A DNA stretch of 40,242 bases, from assembly GCF_000466985.1 (NCBI RefSeq), contig NZ_BATC01000020.1:1-40242 (forward strand), in the 5' to 3' direction. Positions 23,837 through 33,933 of the stretch are shown piece by piece. A program made the position numbers and the translations under genes. This DNA comes from Brevundimonas abyssalis TAR-001. Its GTDB lineage: Bacteria > Pseudomonadota > Alphaproteobacteria > Caulobacterales > Caulobacteraceae. The notes under the pieces were generated by a model, which was not told the origin of the DNA, did no database searches, and saw only the letters and a program-made list of their open reading frames with translations. Position 1 is the first letter of the stretch, and each line of letters begins with the position of its first letter.

Positions 23837-24222
23837 GTCAGCGGACCGAACACGCCCTCGATCTTCTCCTTCAGCTGGCCGGCGGTGAAGGGCTTCACGA
23901 GGTAGTTGTTGACGCCGAACTGCACGGCGCGCTGCACCAGCTCCTTGTCGGCCCGGCCGGTCAGCATGATGAAGGCGGACTTGCTGGTGGGCGGATGGGC
24001 GCGGATGGCGCGCAAAAGGCCCAGACCGTCCAGGTTCGGCATGTTGAAGTCCGAGATCACCAGATGCGCCGGCTGGGCGATCATGGCGCGCAGGGCCTCC
24101 TCGCCGTCATTGGCCTCGCGCAGATTGACGACGCCGATCTGCTGCAGGCTGGCGCGGATCAGGCTGCGCATGGTCAGCTGGTCGTCCACGATCAGGGTCT
24201 GGATGGCGGAAGCGGCGGGCAT
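23833..24222 (-). CDS. cheYII: Chemotaxis response regulator CheYII
   Basis: A 129-residue single-domain receiver with standard residues: the acidic pair in TLIVDDQ, the phospho-Asp in LVISDFNMPN, Thr in IMLTGRAD and Lys in YLVKPF. It should be a CheA phosphorylation target, acting on the motor or as a phosphate sink. The start at 24222 lies one base beyond the cheB stop; the upstream extension is a shadow of cheB. Confidence 0.93.
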   Translation of the reverse strand: MPAASAIQTLIVDDQLTMRSLIRASLQQIGVVNLREANDGEEALRAMIAQPAHLVISDFNMPNLDGLGLLRAIRAHPPTSKSAFIMLTGRADKELVQRAVQFGVNNYLVKPFTAGQLKEKIEGVFGPLT

Positions 24223-24223
24223 G

Positions 24224-25276
24224 TCACTGAACCTCTGCAGGCTGGGAGGCGGCCGGGGAGGCGGCGGAAACAAGATCAAGAATGGCGGGGCCGATGCGGC
24301 CGAGGGGCAATTGGCGCTCCACGGCGCCCAGCTCGTAGGCGGCACGGGGCATGCCGTAGACGACGCTGGAAGACTCGTCCTGGCCCAGGGTTCGGGCGCC
24401 GGACTGACGCATGGCGAGCAGCCCCTGCGCCCCGTCACGACCCATGCCGGTCAGGAGGACGCCCACCGCTTGCTGGTCCAGTCGGGCGACGGATTCGAAC
24501 AGCACATCGACCGAAGGCCGGTGGCCGCTGACCGTGTCTGCGGCCCTGAGCCGGCATCGCGGCGAGGACCCGCGCGAAACCTCCAGATGCGCCAGGCCGC
24601 CGGGGGCCAGGAAGATGCGGCCGGGAAGCAGGACATCGCCGTCCTCGGCTTCCTTGACCGACGGCGCACACAGCTTGTCGAGCCGCGCCGCGAAGCTCTT
24701 GGTGAAGGTCGCCGGCATATGCTGGGTGATGACGGTGGGCGGGCAGTTCGCAGGGAAGGCCGACAACACCGTGATCAGGGCCTCAACCCCCCCGGTGGAG
24801 GCGCCCAGCGCCACCACATGATCCGGCCGGGCGCGCCAGGCGGCGTCCACGGACGGGCCCCGGGTTTCGCTCACCGTGCGCACGCGGGCGCCGGCGGCGG
24901 CCTTCACGCGCTGGGGCAGGTCCGCGAAGGCCTCCATGGCGGTCACGCCGCCCGACGGTTTGCCCACAGCATCCACGGCGCCCAGCTCCAGCGCCGCCAG
25001 GGTCACGTCGGCGCCCGCCTGGGTCAGGGTAGAGACCATCACCACCGGCATGGGCCGCAGGCGCATGATCTTCTCGAGGAATTCCAGCCCGTTCATGTTG
25101 GGCATCTCGACGTCCAGGGTGATGACGTCGGGGTTCAGTCGCTTGATGGCCTCGCGCGCCTCCAGCGGATCGCCCGCCGTTCCCAGCACCTCGATCTCCG
25201 GATCGCGCTTGAGGGCGGCCGAGATCAGACCGCGCATGGTCGGGGAGTCGTCCACCACCAGAACCGTCACGGTCAT
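24224..25276 (-). CDS. cheB: Protein-glutamate methylesterase CheB
   Basis: Demethylates chemoreceptors and is activated by phosphorylation. 350 residues: receiver at about 1-120 ([21 protein letters not shown] with the phospho-Asp), a linker, then the methylesterase with the catalytic Ser in ALGASTGG, His in VITQHMP and Asp in LLTGMGRDG. Its ATG overlaps the cheR stop by 4 bases. Confidence 0.97.
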   Translation of the reverse strand: MTVTVLVVDDSPTMRGLISAALKRDPEIEVLGTAGDPLEAREAIKRLNPDVITLDVEMPNMNGLEFLEKIMRLRPMPVVMVSTLTQAGADVTLAALELGAVDAVGKPSGGVTAMEAFADLPQRVKAAAGARVRTVSETRGPSVDAAWRARPDHVVALGASTGGVEALITVLSAFPANCPPTVITQHMPATFTKSFAARLDKLCAPSVKEAEDGDVLLPGRIFLAPGGLAHLEVSRGSSPRCRLRAADTVSGHRPSVDVLFESVARLDQQAVGVLLTGMGRDGAQGLLAMRQSGARTLGQDESSSVVYGMPRAAYELGAVERQLPLGRIGPAILDLVSAASPAASQPAEVQ

Positions 25277-26157
25277 GGCGCGGCCTCATAGGTGGTCAGG
25301 CCGCTGGTGCGCAGCCGCGCCGTGGCGGGACCTGAAACGCGCTCGGAGTGGCCGATGTAGAGCGTTCCGCCGGGATTCATCAGGGGCAGGAAGCGGCTCC
25401 AGACCGTCTCCTGGGTCTGGTCGTCGAAATAGATCACCACATTCCGGCAGAAGATCACGTCGAACTTGCCCTTCATGGGCCAGTCGCCGATCAGGTTCAG
25501 CTCGTTGAAGGTGATCATCCGGCGCAGCTCGGGCGCCGCAGCATACAGCATGCGGTCGCCGCCGCTTTCGCGCTTGAACCAGCGATGACGCAGGGTGTCG
25601 GGCACCGGCTCCAGCGTTTCGGCGGAATAGAGCCCTTGGCGGCCCTCGGCCACCATGTTCGGGTCGATGTCGGTGGCCAGGATCCGTACGTCCAGGTCGG
25701 CCGCCTCGGGCAGGACCGACAGCACCGTCAGGGCCATGGAATAGGGTTCCTGCCCGTTCGAGCAGGCGGCGGACCACAACCGCACCCGTCCGCCCTGACG
25801 CGCCCGCTCGGCCAGGGCCGGCATGACCTTGTCGCGCAGGTGATCGAAGTGGTGGGGTTCGCGGTAGAAGCGCGTGACGTTGGTGGTCAGGGCCGCGAAC
25901 ATCGCCTGACGCTCGTCCAGACCGTCCGCGCCGTCGATCAGGGTGCAGTAATCGCGGAAACTGCGCAGGCCCAGGGCGCGCAGCCGCTTGGCCAGGCGCG
26001 AATAGACCAGGGCCGCCTTGGCCTCGGTCAGGGCGATGCCGGCATGGGAATGCAGCACCTGGGCGATATGGCGGAAATCCTCGGCGGTGAAGGCGAACTC
26101 GCCCTGCACCAGCGATGTCTCCTTCGCCGGGCGCACCCTGTCGGCGGTCTGGGTCAT
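25273..26157 (-). CDS. cheR: Chemoreceptor methyltransferase CheR
   Basis: SAM-dependent methylation of receptor glutamates. 294 residues: N-terminal helical domain ([18 protein letters not shown]), [17 protein letters not shown]-binding [25 protein letters not shown], and [18 protein letters not shown] near the C-terminus. Its substrate receptor carries a C-terminal WEEF tether in this operon. The ATG overlaps the cheW stop. Confidence 0.97.
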   Translation of the reverse strand: MTQTADRVRPAKETSLVQGEFAFTAEDFRHIAQVLHSHAGIALTEAKAALVYSRLAKRLRALGLRSFRDYCTLIDGADGLDERQAMFAALTTNVTRFYREPHHFDHLRDKVMPALAERARQGGRVRLWSAACSNGQEPYSMALTVLSVLPEAADLDVRILATDIDPNMVAEGRQGLYSAETLEPVPDTLRHRWFKRESGGDRMLYAAAPELRRMITFNELNLIGDWPMKGKFDVIFCRNVVIYFDDQTQETVWSRFLPLMNPGGTLYIGHSERVSGPATARLRTSGLTTYEAAP

Positions 26158-26621
26158 GCCGCTTCTGCCTCCGGTTCGGTCGGCAGGATGCGGTCCAGGG
26201 CGATCAGGCTGATCATGCGGCCGTCGATGGCGAAGATGCCCTTCACGAACGCCTTGACCTCGTCCGCCGCCACGTCGGGCGTGGGCTGGACCTGGTCGTC
26301 GGTCAGCTGAAGGATGTCGGACACCGCGTCGACCAGCAGGCCGATGGTGCGATCGCGGATGTGCACCACCATGATGACATGGCGGGCGTTGGGCTCGGTG
26401 ACACCCAGGCCGAACCGGCCCGACAGGTCGATGATCGGCAGCACGGCGCCGCGCAGGTTGATGACGCCCTTCATGTAGCCGGGCGTGCGCGGCAGCGGCG
26501 TGGCCGGGGTCCAGCCGCGGATCTCCCGGACCGCCATGATGTCCACGCAGAATTCCTGTTCGCCGATGCGGAAGGCGATCAGTTCACGTCGGGCGCCGGT
26601 CTGGATGTTGGCTTCGGTCAT
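26154..26621 (-). CDS. cheW: Chemotaxis coupling protein CheW
   Basis: A 155-residue coupling protein that joins receptors and Che[48 protein letters not shown] and [14 protein letters not shown]. It starts three bases after the cheA stop. Confidence 0.97.
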   Translation of the reverse strand: MTEANIQTGARRELIAFRIGEQEFCVDIMAVREIRGWTPATPLPRTPGYMKGVINLRGAVLPIIDLSGRFGLGVTEPNARHVIMVVHIRDRTIGLLVDAVSDILQLTDDQVQPTPDVAADEVKAFVKGIFAIDGRMISLIALDRILPTEPEAEAA

Positions 26622-26624
26622 GGA

Positions 26625-28832
26625 TCAGCTCGCGAGCTTGAGGTCGGGTTTGCGCACCGAACGGCGCGTGTTCGAGACGAGGGCGTCGATGTCGAGAATC
26701 AGGGCCACGCGGCCGTCACCGAGAATGGTGGCGGCAGCCACGCCGTCGATGGCCTGATAGTTGGTCTCAAGGCTCTTGATGACCACCTGGCGCTGGCCCT
26801 GGATGGCGTCCACCAGCAGGGCGGCCTTGGCGCCGCCCTCGGCCTCGACGATCAGCGCCACGCCGGTCGAGGCCGGTTCCGGCCCGATGCCGAAGCCCAG
26901 GGTCGCGGCCACGTCGACCAGGGGAACGAACTCGTCGCGGAACCGGATCACGGGCGTATGGCCGCCGACCAGATGGATGTCCTCGGCCCGGGGGGTCAGG
27001 CTCTCGACAATGGCGGCCAGCGGGGCGACCAGGGTCTGTTCGGCGCTGGACACCACCATCCCGTCCAGAACCGCCAGGGTCAGCGGCAGACTCATGGTGA
27101 AGGTGGAGCCTTCGCCGGGCTTGCTGGTGATCGAGATGCGTCCGCCCAGCGACTGGATGGAGCGCTTGACCACGTCCATGCCCACCCCCCGGCCCGAGAC
27201 GTCGGAAATGGTCTCAGCGGTCGAAAAACCGGGCATGAAGATCAGGTTGTCGATCTGTTCGTCGCTCAATTGGGTGTCCGGTTCGACCAGGCCCTTTTCG
27301 ACGGCGATGCCCAGAACCCGTTCGCGGTTGATGCCCGCGCCGTCGTCGGAGATCTCGATGACGATGCGGCCCGAGCGGTGCAGGGCGGCCAGGCGCACCT
27401 GGCCCTCGGCGGACTTTCCGGCGGCCACCCGCTTGTCGGGCTTCTCAAGCCCGTGGTCGATGGCGTTGCGCAGCATGTGGGTGATGGGTTCAGCCAGGCG
27501 CTCGACGACGGTCTTGTCCACCTCGGTGGCCTCGCCCTCGGTCACCAGGCGCACCTGTTTGCCGGTCATCTGGGCGACTTCGCGCACCAGACGCGGCATG
27601 CGCTGGAACACCGACTTCACCGGCTGGGCGCGGATGGCCATGACGCTGTCCTGGATCTCGCGGGTCAGCAGCTCCAGGTCTTCCAGCCCCTGCCCCACGC
27701 CCGTGGCGCGGATCATGGCGGTCTCGCTCACCCGCTGGGCCAGCACGGCCTGCTGGATCACCAGCTCGCCCACCAGATTGATCAGACGGTCGACCCGGTC
27801 CAGGTCGACGCGGATGGTCACGGGCGCCTGGGCGACGGGGGCGTTCGCCGCCGTCTCGGGCGCGGCCGGCGGCGCCTTGGCCTCCGCCGCAGGCGCAGCG
27901 ATCACGGGGGCCGGTTCCGGCGCCGGCGCGGCCGGCTCGGCGGGCGCTTGCACCTGCGCCTGGGCGGCGGCCAACAGGGCGGTGATGTCCAGATCGGGTG
28001 CAGGCGCAGCCACGGGTGCGGCGACGAACTCGACCGGCGGGGCCTCCGCTTCGTCGCGCAGGATGGCCAGGTCGCAGTCGCCGTCGACAAATTCGAAGAC
28101 TTCGCGGATCGCCGCCTCGTCCACCGCGCCCGGCAGGCGGATGGTCCAGCTGAGGCAGCCCTCTTCCGGCTCCAGGACGTCCAGCATCGGCACGCCGCTG
28201 GCGTCGATCTCGACCGTCGCCTCGCCCAGCCGCGACAGTTCGCGCAGCAACAGGCCGGCGTCATTGGCCTTGGCGTAAAGTGCGGCGTTGGGCTGGAACA
28301 CGATGCGCCAATCACCACCGCCGGACGTCGCGGGCGCCGCAGCGGGCGCCAGATCCATCGGGTCGAACTGAACGGGCTTGAAGCCGAATTCGTCTTCGTC
28401 CGCTTCGGGTGCGGCGGCGGACGCGGCGGGCGCGGCGTCGCCGTGGGTCAAGGCCTCCAGCTCGGCCACCAGGCCGGCCGAACGGGCCTCATCCACCGGC
28501 GCGCCCGCGCCGCGGGCGGCGGCCACATGGTCGTTCAGCACGTCAGAGGCGCGCAGAAGGGTCTTGATGGTCGCGTCGTCGCAGGGTTTGCGGCCCGCGC
28601 GCAGCTCATCCATCAGGGTCTCGAAGACATGGGCGAAGCGCACCAGCGCTTCCATGCCGAAGGCCCCGGCGCCGCCCTTGACCGAGTGCACCGCGCGGAA
28701 CACGGCGTTGATGGTCTCGTCGTCGCCCTCGCCGTTCTCCAGCGCCAGCAGCCCGGCTTCCAGGTCGGCGAGCAGCTCCTCGCATTCCTGGAAGAAGGTC
28801 GCCTTGATGGCCTCGAAGGGATCTTCGGTCAT
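26625..28832 (-). CDS. cheA: Chemotaxis histidine kinase CheA
   Basis: A 735-residue cytoplasmic kinase. The P1 HPt domain has the phospho-His in AVHSVKGGAGAFG (about residue 48). A P2-like region (about 175-275) and a long Ala/Pro-rich linker follow. The dimerisation helices begin near VDLDRVDRLINLVGELVI. The P4 ATP lobe has HMLRNAIDHGLE, ISDDGAGI and GRGVGMDVV. The C-terminal P5 domain couples to CheW. The start at 28832 (MTEDPFEAIKATFF) is chosen over the upstream frame because it aligns with the family start. Confidence 0.96.
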   Translation of the reverse strand: MTEDPFEAIKATFFQECEELLADLEAGLLALENGEGDDETINAVFRAVHSVKGGAGAFGMEALVRFAHVFETLMDELRAGRKPCDDATIKTLLRASDVLNDHVAAARGAGAPVDEARSAGLVAELEALTHGDAAPAASAAAPEADEDEFGFKPVQFDPMDLAPAAAPATSGGGDWRIVFQPNAALYAKANDAGLLLRELSRLGEATVEIDASGVPMLDVLEPEEGCLSWTIRLPGAVDEAAIREVFEFVDGDCDLAILRDEAEAPPVEFVAAPVAAPAPDLDITALLAAAQAQVQAPAEPAAPAPEPAPVIAAPAAEAKAPPAAPETAANAPVAQAPVTIRVDLDRVDRLINLVGELVIQQAVLAQRVSETAMIRATGVGQGLEDLELLTREIQDSVMAIRAQPVKSVFQRMPRLVREVAQMTGKQVRLVTEGEATEVDKTVVERLAEPITHMLRNAIDHGLEKPDKRVAAGKSAEGQVRLAALHRSGRIVIEISDDGAGINRERVLGIAVEKGLVEPDTQLSDEQIDNLIFMPGFSTAETISDVSGRGVGMDVVKRSIQSLGGRISITSKPGEGSTFTMSLPLTLAVLDGMVVSSAEQTLVAPLAAIVESLTPRAEDIHLVGGHTPVIRFRDEFVPLVDVAATLGFGIGPEPASTGVALIVEAEGGAKAALLVDAIQGQRQVVIKSLETNYQAIDGVAAATILGDGRVALILDIDALVSNTRRSVRKPDLKLAS

Positions 28833-28845
28833 GTGGCGCTCCCGC

Positions 28846-29208
28846 TCAGGCCGCGACCCGGCGAACCGCGTCCACCAGCTTGACGGGATCGAACGGCTTG
28901 ACGATCCAGCCGGTCGCCCCCGCATCACGGGCGCGCTGCTTCTTGGCGGCGTCGCTTTCGGTGGTCAGCACCAGGACGGGCGTGCCCCGATAGTCGGGAT
29001 CAGCGCGCATGCCCTCGATGAAGCCGAAGCCGTCCATGCGCGGCATGTTGATGTCGGTGATGACCACGTCGGCGCCATGCGCCTTCAGGGTCTCCAGCCC
29101 ATGCACGCCGTCCTCGGCCTGAATGACGTGATAGCCAGCGTCCTTCAGGGCCATCATCAGCATGTCCCGCATTGTGCGCGAGTCATCGACGGTCAATACG
29201 GTCTTCAT
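28846..29208 (-). CDS. cheYI: Chemotaxis response regulator CheYI
   Basis: A 120-residue single-domain receiver: TVDDSRTMR, the phospho-Asp in VVITDINMPRMDG, VLTTESDAAKKQRA and WIVKPFDP. Close to canonical CheY, so the best candidate for the main motor-directed output. It starts within the cheX stop region, a 4-base overlap. Confidence 0.95.
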   Translation of the reverse strand: MKTVLTVDDSRTMRDMLMMALKDAGYHVIQAEDGVHGLETLKAHGADVVITDINMPRMDGFGFIEGMRADPDYRGTPVLVLTTESDAAKKQRARDAGATGWIVKPFDPVKLVDAVRRVAA

Positions 29209-29483
29209 CCTGTCGCCCCAACGAGATCAGTGTTCAGGTCCGCGCAGCCATAGGCCGCAAGTTGTTCGGTCAGAGCGTCGGAGAGAGGCGCCAGCGTCAG
29301 CGCCTTTCCGTCCATGGCCCAGGTCTTCTTCGCGCTGATCAGCACCTGCAGACACAGGCCGCCGATCCGCTCCACTTCGCCGCCGTCCAGGACGATGTCC
29401 GACCCGCGCAGGGCCAGCAGATCTTCCCGGAGCGTCCCGGCGGCGCGGATATCCAGCACCGCCGGCAGGCGCACGGCCGTCAT
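29205..29483 (-). CDS. cheX: STAS-domain protein CheX (Caulobacter naming)
   Basis: A 92-residue STAS-domain protein: RAAGTLREDLLAL, DIVLDGGEVERIGGLCLQVLISA and ALTEQLAAYG. The Ser usually phosphorylated in STAS anti-sigma antagonists is Gly here (RIGGL). Its position between mcpA and cheYI matches the Caulobacter cluster, where the gene is called cheX; it is not the phosphatase CheX of spirochaetes. One-base overlap with the mcp stop. Confidence 0.82.
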   Translation of the reverse strand: MTAVRLPAVLDIRAAGTLREDLLALRGSDIVLDGGEVERIGGLCLQVLISAKKTWAMDGKALTLAPLSDALTEQLAAYGCADLNTDLVGATG

Positions 29484-31441
29484 CAGAACTCCTCCCAGCC
29501 GTCTTCGGCGGCCACAGTCTCGAGCTTGCGGGCCGCGCCGCCGGCGCCCATGGCCTTCAGGGCCGTGACGGTGCGTTGGACGGCGGAGGGCTTGGCCGCG
29601 GGCTTGGCTGCGGGCTTGGGCGCGTGCGCGGGAGCCGAGGCGGTGCGGTCCTTCTCGCCGATCTCGAAGCGCGAGACCGACTCGTTCAGCTGATCCGCTT
29701 CCTGAGCCAGCGAGTGGCTGGCCGCGGTGGACTGCTCGACCATGGCGGCGTTCTGCTGGGTCACCTGGTCCATCTGGTTGACGGCGGTGTTGACCTGCTG
29801 AAGGCCGGTGGCCTGCTCCTGGGCCGAGGCGGAGATCTCGGAGATCAGGCCGTCGATCTCGGCGACGCGCTCCACGATCCGGTTCAGGGCCTCGCCGGTC
29901 TGGCCGACCAGGCTGACGCCGGCGCCGACCTGGGTTCCAGAGGACGAGATCAGGGTCTTGATCTCCTTGGCCGCGTCGGCCGAGCGCTGGGCCAGGGCCC
30001 GCACTTCGGACGCCACCACCGCGAATCCGCGGCCCGCATCACCCGCCCGCGCCGCCTCGACCCCGGCGTTCAGGGCCAGCAGGTTGGTCTGGAAGGCGAT
30101 TTCGTCGATCACGCCGATGATCTGGCTGATCTGGGTGGAGGACTGTTCGATGGCGCTCATGGCGCCCACGGCGTCGCGGACGATCTCGCCGCTCTTCTCG
30201 GCGTCGCCGCGCGCGGCCAACACCACGTCGGAGCACTGCTTGGCGCCCGAGGCGGTCTTGCGGACCGTGGCCGTGATCTGGTCCAGGGCGGCGGCGGTCT
30301 CTTCCAGGCTGGCGGCTTGCTGCTCGGTGCGGCGCGACAGGTCGTCGGCGGCCTGGCTGATCTCGCCGGCGCCCGAGCGGATGGCGGCCACATTGGTGAC
30401 CACCGTGCTCATGGCGTCCTTCAGCTGGCCCATGGCCGCGTTGAAGTCGCTCTGCAGCTTCAGATAGTCCTCCGGGAAGGTCTGGGTCAGGCGATAGGTC
30501 AGGTTGCCCTTGCTCAGCTGCTCCAGGCCCTCGGCCAGGGCTTCGACCACGGCGGCCTGCTGGCGGGCGGCCTCGGCCCGCTCGGCCTCGGCGCGGGCGC
30601 GCTCGCTCTCGGTCATGCGACGCTGGTCGGCGGCCTCGCCTTCCAGACGGTCATTGGCGATGGCGGCGTCCTTGAAGGCCAGGACGGCGGCGGACATGTC
30701 GCCGATCTCATCCTTGCGGCCGGCGCCCGGCACCTCGATGGTCTTGTCTCCGCCGGCCAGCTTGCGCATGACGGTGGTCATGTTCACCACCGGCTTGGCG
30801 ATGGTGCGGGTCATCAGTAACCCGAGGCCCGCCGCGATCACGGCGGCCAGCGAGATGCCTCCGATCAACACGGTGTTGGCCATGTTGCCGGCTTGAGTCT
30901 GGTGGTTACGGGCGCCCGTCAGAATGGCTTCTTCGGCTTCAATGAGGGCGTCCATGCCGTCTTCGGCGGGGGTGATGTATGTATCGGCCACGCCTTCACG
31001 GCCCACCATGGCGATCGCCTGGGCCCGAGTCGCCGGGTCCGCCGCCAACTCACGGCCGACCTCGACCACATTCACGTACCAGGCATCCGCGGCGGCCTCG
31101 ACCTGGTCCACCAGCTCGAGCACTTCAGGATGGCCGGCGCCCTCCGTTCGAAGCTGGCCGAGCTTTTCCTTGAAAACTGCCCGGTGCGAGTCCAGGCGTT
31201 CAATGTAGTAGGGATCGCCCGACACCAGATAACCGCGATAGGCGTTTTCCTGACGCGCCACGTAAAATTGCGCTTCCTGGGTGGTTCGGATGCTCTGACT
31301 GGCGGTGCTGTATTCCTGGCGCGCGTTCTCAATATCCAGGACATTCAGAAAAACAGCCGTGCCCGTGGCCGCGATGACGACCACCACTGCTGCAAAGGCC
31401 ATGGCCAGCTTTTGACCGATCTTTAGATTGTTCAGGTTCAC
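29483..31441 (-). CDS. mcpA: Methyl-accepting chemotaxis protein, McpA-like
   Basis: A 652-residue inner-membrane receptor. The first membrane helix (about 12-29), a CHASE3-like periplasmic sensor (about 40-185), the second helix (about 188-207), and a HAMP/linker precede a cytoplasmic signalling hairpin with EIAFQTNLLALNAGVEAARA. The C-terminal GWEEF is a W-x-x-F pentapeptide, as in receptors that tether CheR and CheB. The start is GTG at 31441, with an AAAGG ribosome binding site; no better ATG lies nearby. First gene of the che operon. Confidence 0.95.
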   Translation of the reverse strand: MNLNNLKIGQKLAMAFAAVVVVIAATGTAVFLNVLDIENARQEYSTASQSIRTTQEAQFYVARQENAYRGYLVSGDPYYIERLDSHRAVFKEKLGQLRTEGAGHPEVLELVDQVEAAADAWYVNVVEVGRELAADPATRAQAIAMVGREGVADTYITPAEDGMDALIEAEEAILTGARNHQTQAGNMANTVLIGGISLAAVIAAGLGLLMTRTIAKPVVNMTTVMRKLAGGDKTIEVPGAGRKDEIGDMSAAVLAFKDAAIANDRLEGEAADQRRMTESERARAEAERAEAARQQAAVVEALAEGLEQLSKGNLTYRLTQTFPEDYLKLQSDFNAAMGQLKDAMSTVVTNVAAIRSGAGEISQAADDLSRRTEQQAASLEETAAALDQITATVRKTASGAKQCSDVVLAARGDAEKSGEIVRDAVGAMSAIEQSSTQISQIIGVIDEIAFQTNLLALNAGVEAARAGDAGRGFAVVASEVRALAQRSADAAKEIKTLISSSGTQVGAGVSLVGQTGEALNRIVERVAEIDGLISEISASAQEQATGLQQVNTAVNQMDQVTQQNAAMVEQSTAASHSLAQEADQLNESVSRFEIGEKDRTASAPAHAPKPAAKPAAKPSAVQRTVTALKAMGAGGAARKLETVAAEDGWEEF

Positions 31442-31498
31442 GGGAACTGCCTTTCAGAGGGGTCTTGAAGCGGGGGCGCCGCCAGAGAAGCTCGGGTT

Positions 31499-32223
31499 TC
31501 AGAAGGAAGCGGTCAGGGCGGCCACCAGACGGCCGTCGTAGCGGTCGCCGCGGAAGTGCGCGTCGGTGTCGTACCAGCGCACATCCAGGGCCAGGTTTTC
31601 GGTGAGTCCGTGGTTCACGCCCAGGTTCCAGGCGTTGTAGTCCGCGCCGTTCTCGGCCGCGCGATTGGCGAAGGCGGCGCTGACACGGGTGGCGTCGGCC
31701 ACACTCACCGAGCCGTTCAGCTCGATCCACCAGGCCTCTTCCGTGGCGGAAAAACCGTCGGGCGTGTAGTTGACGCGCAGACGGGTGTTCACCGGGCCAA
31801 GGCGCCGGGAGATGTCCGTCTGGAATTCAAAATAGTTGCTGTCGATGCCCGACCGCGTGCCGGGGAGATCGCGGTTCACCACCGAGAAGTTCAGCCCGTT
31901 GCCCGCCCAGCGGGTTTTGTAGCCGATCGACGAGACGATCTCGGCAGTCGATCCCTGGGGCAGGTCGGCGCTGGAGACCCAGACCTTGGCGTAGAAAGCG
32001 CCGTGGGTGCCTGGACGCCGGCGAAGATGCTGGGGTCACCGTCGCTTTTGCCCAGGCCTTTCCCGACATATTCCGTCGCGACGCCGATTTCAGCTGACCA
32101 GTCGATGGCGGGCGAAGCCGCCTGAGCTTGAGCTTCGGTGGAAGAAAAACCCAAAGCAACGACCGAAGAAACAGCCGCAATACAGGCGGCTCCGGAATAC
32201 ATATTAGTCAATATAAACCTCAC
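31499..32223 (-). CDS. TorF-type outer-membrane porin-like protein, apparent frameshift near 32010
   Basis: Signal peptide in the first 30 or so residues (ends TEAQAQA), then AIDWSAEIGVATEYVGKGLGKSDGDPSIFAGVQ, typical of the TIGR02001 family. The rest (YNAWNLGVNHGLTENLALDVRWYDTD...LVAALTASF with C-terminal Phe) is in another frame; a missing G or C at 32010-32011 (expected GVQGTHGAFYAKVW) joins them into about 241 residues. Outer-membrane beta-barrel of unknown substrate. The ATG at 32223 is used; the one at 32202 is a close alternative. It ends 57 bases before mcpA, same direction. Confidence 0.8.
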
Positions 32224-32266
32224 TCAGCATTCTACTTGAGAAATATAGGGTTAATTGGAAAATATA

Positions 32267-32293
32267 CGCGTTATACAGATTGCAGATAACGCG
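32267..32293. promoter_or_regulatory. Inverted repeat in the divergent porin/HWE-kinase promoter region
   Basis: CGCGTTAT (32267-32274) and ATAACGCG (32286-32293) are perfect inverted copies with an 11-base spacer, in an AT-rich 117-bp gap between divergent starts. The geometry fits a dimeric transcription factor site. Confidence 0.45.
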
Positions 32294-32340
32294 ATCAGTC
32301 CTTACCAAAATCGAAATAGCAGCGCTTTCCGGATCTATCT

Positions 32341-33920
32341 GTGACCCAAAATGGGTCGTTGCGAATGATTTTCGACACCGGTGTCATGCGTTATGCCTTG
32401 GGAACACAGTGTTATCTGCCGTACGGTCCCCCGGATGCGAAATCTGAGTCCTCACCGGACGCCGAAACAGTGACGTCCGCCACAGCCACACCGGGCGGCT
32501 ATACTTTGCCCCCTGAACTCATCGCGGTTCTTGACGCCTCGCCCGACTTCCAGATCCTGCTGGCGCCGGACCAGACGGTCCTGTTCGCCAACGTTGCCTT
32601 CAAGGCCACCACGCCGGACGAGGTGGGCCCCCTGATCGGCCGCCCCTTTGCCGACAGCCTCCTGGGCCGGGACGCCAGGCGGGCGGCCAGCCGCCGCATC
32701 ATCCTCGACGCCGTCAGGCAGGCGCTGGCGAATAGGGAGGTCATCCGCCCCCCCATCTTTCGGTACGACATCCAGAAGGACAGCCGGCTGCCGGCGCAGG
32801 AAGCGTGGTGGCGCCTGTGCGCCTCGCCCTGCGTTCTGGATGGCCGCCCCTGCCTGTTGCTGACGGCGTCAGAGGTGACGGCGGCCATATCCATGGGCCG
32901 CACCGGGGACACGGACATCGCGGAGGAGGCGGGGCCGGGCGGCGCGCTGGTGTGGGCGGAGCGGCGGCGCCTCGGCCAGATGTTCGATCAGGCGGCGGAC
33001 ATGATGGCGCTGGTGGTGGGCCCCGACCACGTGTTCGAAATGATCAACCCCGCCATGAAGCGGCCGCCGGCGACGCGCAGCTGCTCGGCCGCTCCCTGCG
33101 CGACGTCGTGCGGTCGGATCAGGGTCGCGAGATCCTGCGGCGCCTGGACGAGATGCGGGACACAGGCCTGCCGTTCACCGCCCTCGCCCGGCCATTCCGT
33201 ATGACCGCCGAGGCTGACGAGGATCGCTACCTCGATCTGACCCTGCAGCCGCTGATCAACGACGACGGTCAGGTCGAAGCCATATTCTGCCGCGGCCAGG
33301 ACGTGACCGAGCAGGTGAAGGCCCTGGCCGTGCAGCAGTTCCTCAGGGACGAGTTGGCCCATCGTCTGGGCAACATCCTGGCGGTGGTCGTGGCCCTGGC
33401 CGAACAGAGCGCGGCGCGGACGCCCTCACTGGAGCGGTTTCGAACCGTCTTCGGGGCCCGGCTGTCGGCGCTTGCGGCGATCAACGCCCTGCTGAACCGC
33501 CATGGCCCGGAGGTTTCGGTGGAGGCCGTTTTTGACGCCGTCGCGCGTCCGCTGTTCGGGCCAGGCCTTGTGAGCGGCGGCGGCCGCACCGCCACGCTCA
33601 CGCCGAAGGCCGCAATCACCCTTGGATTGATGTTTCACGAAATGCTTCAGTCATCGGGCGCGGCGACAAAACCGGGTTCGACAGGACCGCGAATCCGGGC
33701 ACACCAGCGTGCCGGGCGCCTCCATCTGATCTGTGTGTCGCCAGACCTGCGTGATTTCTCTAAGGATGGTGATGATTTCGCGCATCGCCTGATTGATCAC
33801 GCCGTCCGTCATGAGTTCCAGGGCAGTTGGGTCTTCTTCCATCGCAAGAAGGGCGCGGCGGCCTGTTTCGAGTTCCCGCTTACCCATTCCGTCTGGACGC
33901 GTTCCGGCGCGGCCGCATGA
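32341..33920 (+). CDS. HWE-type histidine kinase-like protein with degenerate ATP domain, apparent frameshift near 33062
   Basis: Residues about 60-125 form a PAS-like domain (LDASPDFQILLAPDQTVLFAN), followed by a second PAS that crosses a frameshift (expected EMINPAMKRAAGDAQLLG; one missing G at 33062-33063). The H-box FLRDELAHRLGNILAVV is of the HWE/HRxxN type. The ATP lobe is unusual: the N-box reads FHEMLQSSGAATKPG where HELxxNAxKYG is expected, and the G-box is missing, with DDFAHRLIDHAV instead. So it may not bind ATP. The GTG at 32341 is the earliest start; M9 or a later Met may be the real one. It precedes a response regulator by 13 bases. Confidence 0.75.
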
Positions 33921-33933
33921 ATTGAGGGATCCC

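Noticed and set aside
26115..28883. A 922-residue open frame on the plus strand across cheA and cheW
   Set aside because: Antisense to well-conserved cheA. Long antisense frames are expected in DNA with G/C third positions. The translation is a low-complexity Gly/His/Asp/Gln-rich string with no motif.
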